Source: Clitopilus passeckerianus
Lineage: Eukaryota; Basidiomycota; Agaricomycetes; Agaricales; Entolomataceae
Assembly (NCBI GenBank): GCA_944990035.1
Contig: CALYLX010000041.1
Coordinates: 62,001-126,000, forward strand
Length of the DNA stretch: 64,000 bases
Direction of reading: 5' to 3'
Positions within the stretch are counted from its first letter, which is position 1, and each line of letters begins with the position of its first letter. A program made the position numbers and the translations under genes. The notes under the pieces were generated by a model that saw only the letters and a program-made list of their open reading frames with translations, made no database searches and was not told the DNA's origin. This document shows positions 24,799 to 35,640 of this stretch, one piece after another.

Positions 24799-25283
24799 TG
24801 TTATGATTTTGCTTACATGTTTCTCCTTACATACCCCGGCCCGCTTACCTATGCACGATTACTCACATATGCTGCGCATCACTGCGCATTTTTCATCTTT
24901 TTCCATGCTTACTCCGCATCTCTCACGATCGTGAGAGACTTATACCTTATCTGACTCTTTCTGACTCGCATTGAGTCATACTGACTCATGTACTTACTCA
25001 TCATGCTGCGCATGACTCATTACTTACTCAGCATGCTGCGCATGTGCTATATTTAGAACTACTAGATAGGTATATAAACCTGTACCATTTGGTCGAGGCT
25101 CCTCAGCTTGACCTAGGCAATCTACCTAACTGCTTAGTTCTCTACTTCGCCTTTAAGTCCCTTGCTTCGTCAATCTCACCAGGTTGTCAGTACAGCCGCA
25201 GCTGCTGACAAATCTCTGTCTTTGTTTATCAAAGACATCGAGCGTAAACAGTATTACCTAAGTTGTTAGGCTCTGCCTTAACA
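24799..25283 (+). repeat. LTR B: 5' LTR of inner element
   Basis: 485 bases, starting TGTTATGATTTTGC and ending GCCTTAACA. By eye identical to LTRs A and D, and differing from LTR C at four sites. Confidence 0.95.
24919..25077 (+). promoter_or_regulatory. LTR promoter: palindrome, TGASTCA sites and TATA box
   Basis: A 20-bp perfect palindrome (24919-24938) is followed by three perfect TGASTCA sites (24972-24978, 24982-24988, 25013-25019), two partial TGACTC sites (24952, 24962), and a TATA box (TATATAAA, 25071-25078). TGASTCA is the target of Gcn4/AP-1 type bZIP factors in fungi. Predicted transcription start is about 25103. Confidence 0.6.
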
Positions 25284-25285
25284 AA

Positions 25286-25297
25286 AGGTCAAGCTGA
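25286..25297 (+). other. Primer-binding site of inner element (self-priming type)
   Basis: Two bases after the LTR, AGGTCAAGCTGA is a perfect 12-nt reverse complement of TCAGCTTGACCT at 25103-25114, which lies about 32 bases after the TATA box and so at the expected mRNA 5' end. There is no tRNA-like TGG site. The outer element has the same arrangement (33249-33260). Confidence 0.75.
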
Positions 25298-25359
25298 TCA
25301 GAAGGCCCGCTCATTGTTAGCGCAGGCCCACCCCACGACAACACAGCAGAAGCACGCAA

Positions 25360-26852
25360 CAGGCCGATTGCCGTTGCGGCTACCACTCAGTCACCACGGT
25401 CGTACATAGGGCAGACCACCCGCCACGAAATACCACTCTAGTAGAAGGAACCAACAACGTCTACAAGTTCACCAACGGAAACTACTGCGGTTTTAATCAC
25501 AACAATAACCGCTGGTGCTACGCCTCTCTCTCCCTTGGCAAATTCACATTCACCACCGTTGCCGTTGAAAACAGACACTTCCACGCTCTAGACTTCCCTA
25601 CCCCTGAACGACCTCATAAGACCCCTGCTATTGTCCGAGCTCAACGAGAACACGACATTGAAGTAGACGAGGAGGAACAGCGACGCTTCGCACCATTACC
25701 CACAGCAATATCCAGGAACCCATCACTAGTCCCATCTACCAGCGCTTCTGTCTTGCCCGAAGAGGAAGAAGAAGAACACCAAGTACAACAACAGCTAGAG
25801 GAGAGCCCCACAGCTGAGCCAGAGGAGCGCCCAGTGCAGAAACAATTGAACCAGAGACCGACTTCGATTTCGACTACGAAATGTCACAAGACAACAACAA
25901 CAAGAAGGACATTGGAGCCAAACCCCAAACGTTCTCCGGAGACCGATCCAAGACCAGAAAGTTCATTCAGGAACTTGAAGACTACCTCATCCTAAACAAC
26001 CTCAACCAACTCGAAGATGACAAGAAGATTCGCATCGCCTTATCCTTCCTCAAAGAAGGAACTGCAGCAGCATGGGGATTAGAATTTCACGATAAATATT
26101 CAGCAGCTGAAAGGAAAGCCACCTACGCTGAATTTATCAGCCAATTCAAAGAAGCCTTTTCCCTACCGACGACAAAGCTGCCGCACTTCTCCAACTCAAA
26201 GCCTTACGACAGGATGGGACAGCTGACGAATTTGTCACCGTCTTCAAGAATATTCTTGCACGAACTGATCTCAGCGGTGACACTGCAAAGATCGAGATCT
26301 TCATGGAAGGACTTACCCCAAACTCCGAGAGAAAATTCTCTTTTCCGATTCCCTCCTACCACATTCGACGATTGGGTCAAGAAAGCCGTCCAGTTTGACA
26401 ACAACTGGCGACGTGCCAAGACAATCATGGGACATACCCGTATCATCAAGACATCTGATATGGTCAAAGGTGCTTACAAAACACCTACTGGAGCCCGAGA
26501 CCCAATGGCTATGGATGTTGATCGTTTCACCACTGATCCACCCAAACGCCGCCTCACCCAGGAGGAAAGAGAACATCACAAGAAGAACAACTTGTGCTAC
26601 TATTGCTCCAAGAAAGGTCACACGATCCAACAATGTCTTCAAAGGAAGAATTTTGGAAGAACCTACCCCAGCAACAACGACAGCCGTTTCCACAAGAAAC
26701 CTGAGAAGGGAGCCGAGTTGATCAAATATGTCAGAACAGTCCTAGCTGACATGCCCCAAGAAGAAGCCGCTGAATTCTACACCGAAGCAGAGGCTGAGGG
26801 TTTTAAAGAGGAAGACTGCAAAGCCGACGTCAGTACTTCCTCGCCCGATTGA
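25360..26852 (+). pseudogene. Gag of inner element, frameshifted
   Basis: Capsid/nucleocapsid protein. Upstream open sequence (VEGTNNVYKFTNGNYCGF..) leads into an acidic stretch (LPEEEEEEHQ), the gag core (FSGDRSKTRKFIQELEDYL, then ALSFLKEGTAAAWGLEF), and a CCHC knuckle near 26597-26640. Against the outer copy, single C residues are missing near 25829, 26161, 26316 and 26350. These break the core and then restore the frame. The start codon is uncertain; the first ATG in the core frame is 25881. The stop TGA is at 26850-26852. Confidence 0.85.
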
Positions 26853-29800
26853 TATTTCCAGTGTACTTGTAGCTACTGATTTTTATGCTGAATCTATGCG
26901 TATCCCAATCTCTCTACAAGACCCCCTAGATGGAAATACAACAATCGCCGGCACAAAAGCTCTCATTGACTCTGGAGCGCAAGGGTCATTTATCGACTCC
27001 GTCTTTGCCAAGACACATCACCTCCCGCTACTCCCACTCCGACAACCGATTACAGCACGAAACGTTGATGGCACCCTGAACAAACAAGGAACTATTACCC
27101 ACTTTACCTGGGTTATTGCCAAGATAGGGACAGCCATCATCAAGGAAAGATGTTTTATCACTGGACTCGGGAAAGACCACCTGATTTTTGGATTACCCTG
27201 GCTAAAACGGGTAGATCCAATCATATCGTGGAGCGACGGCACACTCGAAATCGACGAATCACGCATTACCCAACGACTGTCGCAAACATTGATGCGAGCA
27301 GTAGACATCAAGCGGATGAGAGCCATCCGAGAACAACTACTAGAGGAAAACACGCCACCTACCCCAGCACCTGATTGTTCCGAAGAGAATCCCGGAAAAT
27401 CAGAAGGACTTAGCGACTATTTCCGAATAGTCGAAGACGGAGAAGAGATCAATGAAGATTTTCTCATCGCATACTGCCAGAACGAACCGGCAGTCGGAAT
27501 ATTCACCAAGGAGGAACCCCCACTTACGCAGGAACACACAAAGGATTACCTTGTGTACGGGCCAATCAGGCCAACTACCACAATACGACAGACGGTGGTA
27601 ACACACCATCCAGCAACCAGACACCACACACAGCAGGTGTGGATACGTGCGAAAACATCAATTTCGCAAGCTCTGGAACATAAACGAGAAGATAAGGAAC
27701 CAAAGAAATCCCTTGACGAAATCATCCCCGACTATCTTCAAGACTACAGAAAAGTCTTTGAGAAAGCAGCATCCGAACGATTCCCACCAAGCCGACCCTG
27801 GGATCACGCCATAGATCTGAAGACAGATTTCGTGCCAAAAGACTGCAAGGTCTATCCGCTCAGCCCCTTAGAGCAAGAAAAACTCGACGAGTTTCTCAAG
27901 GAAAATCTAGCCAAAGGATACATCCGAGAATCCAACTCCCCACAAGCATCTCCGTTCTTCTTTGTTGCAAAGAAAGACTCGGAAGCCCTAAGACCATGTC
28001 AGGATTACCGACGACTCAACGAAGGAACAATACCTAACGCTTACCCCTTACCGCTGGCTAGCGAACTCATCGATAAACTCAAAGGAGCAACTGTCTTCAC
28101 CAAACTCGACATTCGATGGGGATATCACAACATCCGCATCAAAGATGGTGACCAATGGAAAGCAGCGTTCAAGACCAACCGAGGGTTATTTGAACCAATG
28201 GTGATGTTCTTTGGACTAATGAACTCACCCGGTACCTTCCAAGCAATGATGAACCACCTTTTCCGAGACATGATAGACGAAGGATGGGTCATCATCTACA
28301 TGGACGACATCCTCATCTTCTCCAACGATCCAGAAAAACACCGAGAACGCACACGCAGAGTCTTACAAAGACTACAAGACAACGATCTCTACCTCAAAGC
28401 AGAGAAATGCCAATTTGACACCACAAGAGTGGAATACCTTGGGTTCATCATTGAACCAAACAAGATCTCCATGGACCCTGTCAAACTTGCAGGGATGCGC
28501 GACTGGCCTACGCCAACTACAGTAAAGGAAGTCCGATCATTCCTAGGATTCGGAAACTTTTACCGCAGGTTCATCGGAAAATATGCGGAAATTGCCAAAC
28601 CGCTGAACGAACTCACCAAGAAAGACAAGAAGTGGGAATGGACCAATGAATGTCACAAAGCTTTCACCACCCTGAAAGACAAATTCCTGGAAGCGCCTGT
28701 GTTGCTGATGCCTGACCCCACGAAGCCATTTGTGGTGGAAAGCGACGCCTCAAAACATGCAACAGGAGCAGTCCTACAACAACGTGACGCCAACGGATCA
28801 TGGCACCCATGTGGTTTCATATCTAAATCGTTCTCGGAAACAGAACGGAACTATGAAATCTACGACCGAGAACTTCTAGGCATTATCCGCGCATTAGAAA
28901 CCTGGCGACACTACTTCCATGGATCCCAACATTCAGTTGTGATTCTATCCGATCACAAAAACCTCACATACTTCCGAGAAGCCCGGAAGTTGAACCGACG
29001 ACAAGCAAGATGGAATTTGATGCTATCCCAGTTTAACATCAAACTTGTACACACCCCTGGTGCAAAGATGATACAATCTGACGCACTATCTCGACGACCA
29101 GACCACATCCCAGGTGAAGACACCGACAACGAAGACATCATTCTCCTCCCCGACAAGCTCTTCCTTCGCTCAATCGACATTGAACTAAAGGACGAAATTG
29201 TACACAAGATGGTCAATGACAAACTGATTGTTGACGCCATTCGCACCGCCAAAGAAGACGGACCCCCACCAATCCGATCAAACCTGGAAGACTGGAAATT
29301 TGACGATGGCATCTTGTACTACAAGGACAAGTGCGTGGTACCAGATGACGAAGACCTCCGAAGGAAGATAGTCCAACGTTATCACGATCTACCCAGCGCA
29401 GGACACCCTGGACAATTTGGGACACTGGAGAAAGTCCGGAAGGACTACTGGTGGCCAGGGATGTCAGTGTTCATCAAGAACTTTGTGCAGGGCTGTGCAA
29501 TGTGCCAGCAAATGAAAATCAATCGCCACCCCACCGCTCCACCATTAATGCCCATCAAATCCGAAACCACTAGGCCATTTTCGCTAGTGACGTACGATTT
29601 TCACACGGATCTCCCAGAGAGTGATGGTTTCGATAGCATTATGGCCGTGGTCGACCATGGAGCTACGAAGGGGCAATTTTCATCCCTTGCACAAAGAAAA
29701 TCGACGCCACAGGAACTGCAAACGCCTACATTGACAACGTTTACCGTCGCTTTGGACTCCCCGACAAAGGAATTTCTGACAGAGGACCTCAATTCGCCTC

Positions 29801-30627
29801 TAAAGTTTTCCAAGAAATGGGACGACTTCTTGGAATCAAGCTCAACATGAGCACCGCCTACCACCCACAAACCGATGGTGCGACAGAAAGGATCAATCAG
29901 GAGATTGATGCCTATCTCCGCATCTTCTGTGCACAGAACCCCGAATCCTGGTCCAAATGGATTACCACTCTAGAATTCTCCTACAACAGCCGAACACACT
30001 CTGTCACCAAACGAACCCCATTCTACCTAATGATGGGATACGAACCACCTGCACTCCCATCAATTGCTCCCACTAGCAAAATTCCCGCAGTTGACAAACG
30101 GATCAAGGAACTTCTGCTAGCACGCGATGAAGCAAATGCTGCACATGCACTTGCTGCGCAACGCATGGCAGAGAAGATCACACGACAGTTCACCCCATTC
30201 AAAGTCGGAGAAAAGGTGTGGTTAGAAGCCACAAATCTCAATCAAGGAAACATCTCCAAGAAACTAGCACCCAAACGAGAAGGACCCTTCAAGATACTCG
30301 AGGTAAAAGGACACCTGACCTATAAACTCGACCTGCCAAGACGATGGAAGATCCACCCGGTGATTCACGCATCACTTCTCACCCGTTACATCTCCACCAA
30401 AGCGCATGGACCCAGCTTCTCTAAACCGCCACCTGACGAAATCGACGGAATAGAAGAATACGAAATAGAAGCAATTGTGGCCCATCAGAAACAAGGCAAA
30501 GGCGACACAGATACCTCGTAAAATGGAAGGGATGGCCATCAGCGGACAACGAATGGATGCCCGAGTCGGAACTGCGGAACGCCAGGAAATACTCACCGAG
30601 TATAAAAAGAGGAAGAAACTCACCTGA
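26853..30627 (+). pseudogene. Pol polyprotein of inner element (protease-RT-RNase H-integrase-chromodomain)
   Basis: The frame overlaps the end of gag in the +1 frame. From ATG 26896 it is open for 984 codons. Protease LIDSGAQGSFID is near 26968, RT YMDD near 28296, RNase H near 28738, and the integrase HHCC domain at about 29385-29510. The frame is lost at a GGGG run (29670-29673); it continues one frame over with ISDRGPQF and PQTDGATERINQE, then QFTPFKVGEKVWLEA and PRRWKIHPVIHASLL. A second break near 30500 separates the chromodomain (YLVKWKGWPSADNEWMPE). The stop is at 30625-30627. The C-terminal chromodomain assigns it to the chromoviruses. Confidence 0.92.
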
Positions 30628-30665
30628 CACCACATAGCAAACCCACTCACATCCACTATATAACA

Positions 30666-31512
30666 ATGTCTCAAAATGCCTCTTCCTACGACCGCACCAT
30701 CATCCGCAACACCTTCAAATCCGATACCGCTATTACGGCGCTCCGTACGCATACTGCCTGGAGCAGCGACGACAACCCTCTCACCGCTGTGGGAGAACAA
30801 GGAACCCTTTACCAAAACCGACGAACCGAAACTCGCAACGAAGTGGCTGCCTGCGCCACCAATTTGCGAAAACCACTGACGATCTTGATCAACTTTTGGA
30901 CAAAGTTGATCGAGAAACGGAGGAGACCCTCACAGACCTCTTCTTTGCTATTGGAGGAACAGCTTTCCTCGACGAATTCTTCCCGAACGACAAAACTGGT
31001 TCAACAACCCAGAGGAGACAGACTTGAAACCCTTGCCTCCAATCCCTGGGGGCCTGAGGAAAGTCAAGAAGAGGAAGTCACGATCCTCACTGCACGTCAA
31101 GTTTGCGGAACCCTACGAGCATTTCCTCCCGTCACCAATTTACACACCACCGCAAAATAAAACATAACCCCTTCGTCAAAAGAACAGAACGACAACAAGG
31201 AAAACATCAACCCCAATGGCAAACCCTCCAACGCCATACCTCTCCGCATTCGAAAGCCCACCAGAGTCCGACTCACCAACGCTGGTGAACCTTCCCTCGA
31301 CAATATCGTCCCAGAAGGCGCCGCGCACTGGATACCTTGCCAACAGACCACCACCACCCAGATGGTTCGGATGCTACATTTGTGGAGGCAGACACCGACA
31401 GTGTCATTGCTTTCGTTTTGTGTGTCGTCTGTGCCATCGTCGTGGCCCAGGCCATTACCCGGTTAGCTGCCCACAACGCTACCACAAGGGCATAGACCGT
31501 CACTTCGGGTAA
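30666..31512 (+). pseudogene. ORF3 of inner element, frameshifted
   Basis: The same third ORF as in the outer copy (start MSQNASSYDRTIIRN, end CYICGGRHRQCHC..CRLCHRRGPGHYPVSC). Several single-base differences from the outer copy move it between frames near 30815, 30860, 31175 and 31293. The cysteine clusters are kept in both copies. Confidence 0.55.
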
Positions 31513-31545
31513 AAGGAATTGAAGTCGGGAGACTTCAACGATAGC

Positions 31546-31555
31546 GAGAGGGTAA
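31546..31555 (+). other. Polypurine tract of inner element
   Basis: GAGAGGGTAA directly before the 3' LTR, the expected place for the plus-strand primer. The same sequence abuts LTR A in the outer element (reverse complement at 19737-19746). Confidence 0.7.
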
Positions 31556-32040
31556 TGTTATGATTTTGCTTACATGTTTCTCCTTACATACCCCGGCCCG
31601 CTTACCTATGCACGATTACTCACATATGCTGCGCATCACTGCGCATTTTTCATCTTTTTCCATGCTTACTCCGCATCTCTCACGATCGTGAGAGACTTAT
31701 ACCTTATCTGACTCTTTCTGACTCGCATTGAGTCATACTGACTCATGTACTTACTCATCATGCTGCGCATGACTCATTACTTGCTCAGCATGCTGCGCAT
31801 GTGCTATATTTAGAACTACTAGATAGGTATATAAACCTGTACCATTTGGTCAAGGCTCCTCAGCTTGACCTAGGCAATCTACCTAACTGCTTAGTTCTCT
31901 ACTTCGCCTTTAAGTCCCTTGCTTCGTCAATCTCACCAGGTCGTCAGTACAGCCGCAGCTGCTGACAAATCTCTGTCTTTGTTTATCAAAGACATTGAGC
32001 GTAAACAGTATTACCTAAGTTGTTAGGCTCTGCCTTAACA
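31556..32040 (+). repeat. LTR C: 3' LTR of inner element
   Basis: 485 bases. It differs from the other three LTRs at four sites, all transitions by eye (near 31783, 31852, 31942 and 31996). Confidence 0.95.
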
Positions 32041-33240
32041 CATTGGGTCTCGGGCACCGGTAGGTGTTTTGTAAGCACCTTTGACCATATCAGATGTTTT
32101 GATGATACGGGTATGTCCCATGATTGTCTTGGCACGTCGCCAGTTGTTGTCAAACTGGACGGCTTTCTTGACCCAATCGTCAAATGTGGTAGGAGGGGAA
32201 TCGGAAAAGAGAATTTTCTCTCGGAGTTTGGGGGTAAGTCCTTCCATGAAGATCTCGATCTTTGCAGTGTCACCGCTGAGATCAGTTCGTGCAAGAATAT
32301 TCTTGAAGACAGTGACAAATTCGTCAGCTGTCCCATCCTGTCGTAAGGCTTTGAGTTGGAGAAGTGCGGCAGCTTTGTCGTCGGTAGGGGAAAAGGCTTC
32401 TTTGAATTGGCTGATAAATTCAGCGTAGGTGGCTTTCCTTTCAGCTGCTGAATATTTATCGTGAAATTCTAATCCCCATGCTGCTGCAGTTCCTTCTTTG
32501 AGGAAGGATAGGGCGATGCGAATCTTCTTGTCATCTTCGAGTTGGTTGAGGTTGTTTAGGATGAGGTAGTCTTCAAGTTCCTGAATGAACTTTCTGGTCT
32601 TGGATCGGTCTCCGGAGAACGTTTGGGGTTTGGCTCCAATGTCCTTCTTGTTGTTGTTGTCTTGTGACATTTCGTAGTCGAAATCGAAGTCGGTCTCTGG
32701 TTCAATTGTTTCTGCACTGGGGCGCTCCTCTGGCTCAGCTGTGGGGCTCTCCTCTAGCTGTTGTTGTACTTGGTGTTCTTCTTCTTCCTCTTCGGGCAAG
32801 ACAGAAGCGCTGGTAGACGGGACTAGTGATGGGTTCCTGGATATTGCTGTGGGTAATGGTGCGAAGCGTCGCTGTTCCTCCTCGTCTACTTCAATGTCGT
32901 GTTCTCGTTGAGCTCGGACAATAGCAGGGTCTTATGAGGTCGTTCAGGGGTAGGGAAGTCTAGAGCGTGGAAGTGTCTGTTTTCAACGGCAACGGTGGTG
33001 AATGTGAATTTGCCAGAGAGAGGCGTAGCACCAGCGGTTATTGTTGTGATTAAAACCGCAGTAGCTTCCGTTGGTGAACTTGTAGACGTTGTTGGTTCCT
33101 TCTACTAGAGTGGTATTTCGTGGCGGGTGGTCTGCCCTGTGTACGACCGTGGTGACTGAGTGGTAGCCGCAACGGCAATCGGCCTGTTGCGTGCTTCTGC
33201 TGTGTTGTCGTGGGGTGGGCCTGCGCTAACAATGAGCGGG
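32041..33240 (-). pseudogene. Gag of outer element, N-terminal part
   Basis: Minus-strand gag core open from about 32799 to 32041 (LPEEEEEEHQ.., FSGDRSKTRKFIQELEDYL, FSPTDDKAAALLQLKALRQD, TPKLREKILFSDSPPTTFDDW). It ends at the insertion point of the inner element. This is the better-preserved version of the gag core. Upstream sequence to 33240 is also open in other frames, and its true start is uncertain. Confidence 0.88.
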
Positions 33241-33248
33241 CCTTCTGA

Positions 33249-33260
33249 TCAGCTTGACCT
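33249..33260 (-). other. Primer-binding site of outer element (self-priming type)
   Basis: Minus-strand copy of the 12-nt site, two bases inside LTR D and complementary to the predicted transcript start within the LTR. Confidence 0.72.
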
Positions 33261-33262
33261 TT

Positions 33263-33747
33263 TGTTAAGGCAGAGCCTAACAACTTAGGTAATACTGTTT
33301 ACGCTCGATGTCTTTGATAAACAAAGACAGAGATTTGTCAGCAGCTGCGGCTGTACTGACAACCTGGTGAGATTGACGAAGCAAGGGACTTAAAGGCGAA
33401 GTAGAGAACTAAGCAGTTAGGTAGATTGCCTAGGTCAAGCTGAGGAGCCTCGACCAAATGGTACAGGTTTATATACCTATCTAGTAGTTCTAAATATAGC
33501 ACATGCGCAGCATGCTGAGTAAGTAATGAGTCATGCGCAGCATGATGAGTAAGTACATGAGTCAGTATGACTCAATGCGAGTCAGAAAGAGTCAGATAAG
33601 GTATAAGTCTCTCACGATCGTGAGAGATGCGGAGTAAGCATGGAAAAAGATGAAAAATGCGCAGTGATGCGCAGCATATGTGAGTAATCGTGCATAGGTA
33701 AGCGGGCCGGGGTATGTAAGGAGAAACATGTAAGCAAAATCATAACA
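33263..33747 (-). repeat. LTR D: 5' LTR of outer element
   Basis: 485 bases with TG..CA ends. Its right border is followed by the target duplication TCAAG (33748-33752). Confidence 0.95.
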
Positions 33748-35640
33748 TCAAGGTCATCATCACCTTCGGCAACAGCATCTTCTAACCCGCTATAGAGAGA
33801 AGCACGGAGCTGTGGTTGATGTTTTTCAAGGTAGAGGAGCCGGTTTTGGTCAACGGAGGCAAACATGTCAACCATGTATCGGCAGAAGAGTCTCCCACCA
33901 TGTAGAAGGGTGGAGAATTCGCCTGGGCGGACGAATGCATAATAAATGATATAGGCTCGTTGGGAGAGGCGCTTGGTTGTCCCTGGCAGCGTGAGCTTAT
34001 CATGCCAACCATCTGTCCCCTCGAGGTAGAGAAGAGGGTACTGCAAAGGACAATAGGCCGAATGCGTGTCGTGAACACGGTGTAGAGGCCCATCTCTTGC
34101 TCGGAGGAGAATATCCCGCTTGTTGGTGACTGGCGCATTTGGAAGTATAATTGCCGGTTCTTCAACTGTTGGTAAGTTGTAGCGACGCCTATCCGACCCA
34201 GGTACAACCTGGAGCCGTATACAGTAGTTCTCGATGTTGGGATGAGATTGAAGAATCTCCCATGCGTGGCGGTAGATTCCAGCGTATTGGTGGTTGCGGG
34301 TGAGGTGATCCTGGAGGAGCTCCATGACCTGGCGGTTGAGGCTTGGATTCTGCTGTACTCGTGCTTCCATAGCTGCTCGAGGTTCGTAAACATAGAGCTG
34401 AGCATACTTTGGTTGCTGCCCGTCCCGTGGGGCCAGAGCACCAGACCAGTGGCAAAGCTCTCCGGATATGCAAAAGACGGGTGGCCCGCGTCCATTGTTA
34501 ACCGATCTAACTTCATTTACACCAAGCGAGGTGAATGAAAAAGCGCAATTGTATTTCCATATATCATTACGGAAATCCTTGCAGCGAGGCTCAAGAGATT
34601 CATAAAGTTCGCGAATATAGGGCGGAGGGTCTGGATGAGCGGGCAGTAGCACTTTGCCTTGATTGCAACACATGCCGAATTTAGGCGACCTTTGCGAAGA
34701 ACTTGCGAGCTTTTCGGCCATCCAGTGCAGAGCTTGGCAATGTGGACATCGCATGTTCATGCGTCCCAGCGAATGTCGTTCTGCTGGCTCGGTATAAGGT
34801 TGACGTGCGAGGGCAAGAAAATCTCTTCGAGCACGTGGTCGACCAGCGCGGTTGGCTAATGATTTGTGATAAGCGCCTGAAAGGTGAAATAATGTAGAGA
34901 ACATACTTTGGCGGGGCACGCGTCGGGCAATAGCCTGAGTAGCGGGTGGTGTAGGTAAAGGAGGAGCATGAACGGGTGTGGCTGCACGGTGCTGCTGTGT
35001 ATGATTGTCTGGCTGCCAAAACTTAGACCAAGCCTTGGAGGCAGAATAGAACAACTCACATGTCGGCGGTGAAGATCCTCGGGATTGCCAGCTTGTTCAA
35101 GCGATGGGTTTAGATCCTCCCTTGTACTATTCCTGTGGTTTCCAAGCAACGTTGGAGGCGGTGTTGGGAGCGGCTAGGTTAGATTGATATTAGCGGCGTT
35201 GAGGTTACATGCAAGCCCCGTAGTCTCACCTGCAAAATTCCACCTCGTCTCGAACTACTCGTGCGAGGGCGGGTTGGGGATTCTTCTTCAATCCGTGGAA
35301 GGGTTTCCCAGTTCATACGCTGGGCTACTGGACGCCTGTTCGTCGGACTAACTTGCGTTGGGGGAGGAGTATTCTCGGGCCCATTTGTAAATAACCTGGC
35401 ATGGTACATTCGGGTTAGCGTAACAAAAGCATTCCATGGGGCCGATAGTATTGACCTTTGTGCACATGCAGCACCTAGCAGAGAAGGATCGGTTACATTC
35501 TGAGCCAATGAAGCACCCAGAGGTATCCTGCGACGCTGCGAGCTGCTCTCATCAGCCAGATGGCGTTCTCGCGATTCTTGGCGGCGTTGCTGCAGGTATT
35601 GCTCGAATTCACTGGGTGTGACATTCTCAAACTGCCTAGA
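33748..35640 (-). pseudogene. Helitron Rep-helicase, N-terminal part (split by the retroelement)
   Basis: Minus-strand N-terminal region of RepHel. It starts near 35625 (FEQYLQQRRQESRERHLADE) and continues through at least two introns. The zinc-finger-like segment LGRMNMRCPHCQALHW is followed by FGMCCNQGKVLLP, GELCHWSGAL, YAQLYVYEP, NQYAGIYRHAWEIL-like sequence and RLFCRYMVDMFASVDQNRL. All are usual landmarks before the HUH domain. The frame runs into the LTR at 33747. The first exon and start codon were not resolved. Confidence 0.85.

Larger units (their letters stand above)
24799..32040 (+). mobile_element. Inner Ty3/Gypsy chromodomain LTR retrotransposon (plus strand), same family as the outer element
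   Basis: Bounded by LTR B (24799-25283) and LTR C (31556-32040), with the target duplication CATTG at 24794-24798 and 32041-32045. It is 7,242 bases and is inserted in the gag of a second member of its own family in opposite orientation. Layout: LTR, self-complementary primer site, gag, pol, ORF3, polypurine tract, LTR. Confidence 0.95.
19252..33747 (-). mobile_element. Outer Ty3/Gypsy chromodomain LTR retrotransposon (minus strand), inserted in the Helitron
   Basis: A full-length element bounded by 485-bp LTRs at 33263-33747 (5') and 19252-19736 (3'), which look identical. Both LTRs have TG..CA ends, and the element is flanked by the 5-bp duplication TCAAG (19247-19251 and 33748-33752). The element is 7,249 bases once the inner copy at 24799-32040 and its duplicated CATTG are removed. 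Order on the minus strand: 5' LTR, primer-binding site, gag, pol, ORF3, polypurine tract, 3' LTR. Confidence 0.95.

Noticed and set aside
25284..25300. tRNA-type primer-binding site after the LTR
   Set aside because: There is no TGG or tRNA 3'-end complement; the perfect match to the LTR transcript start explains the site better.
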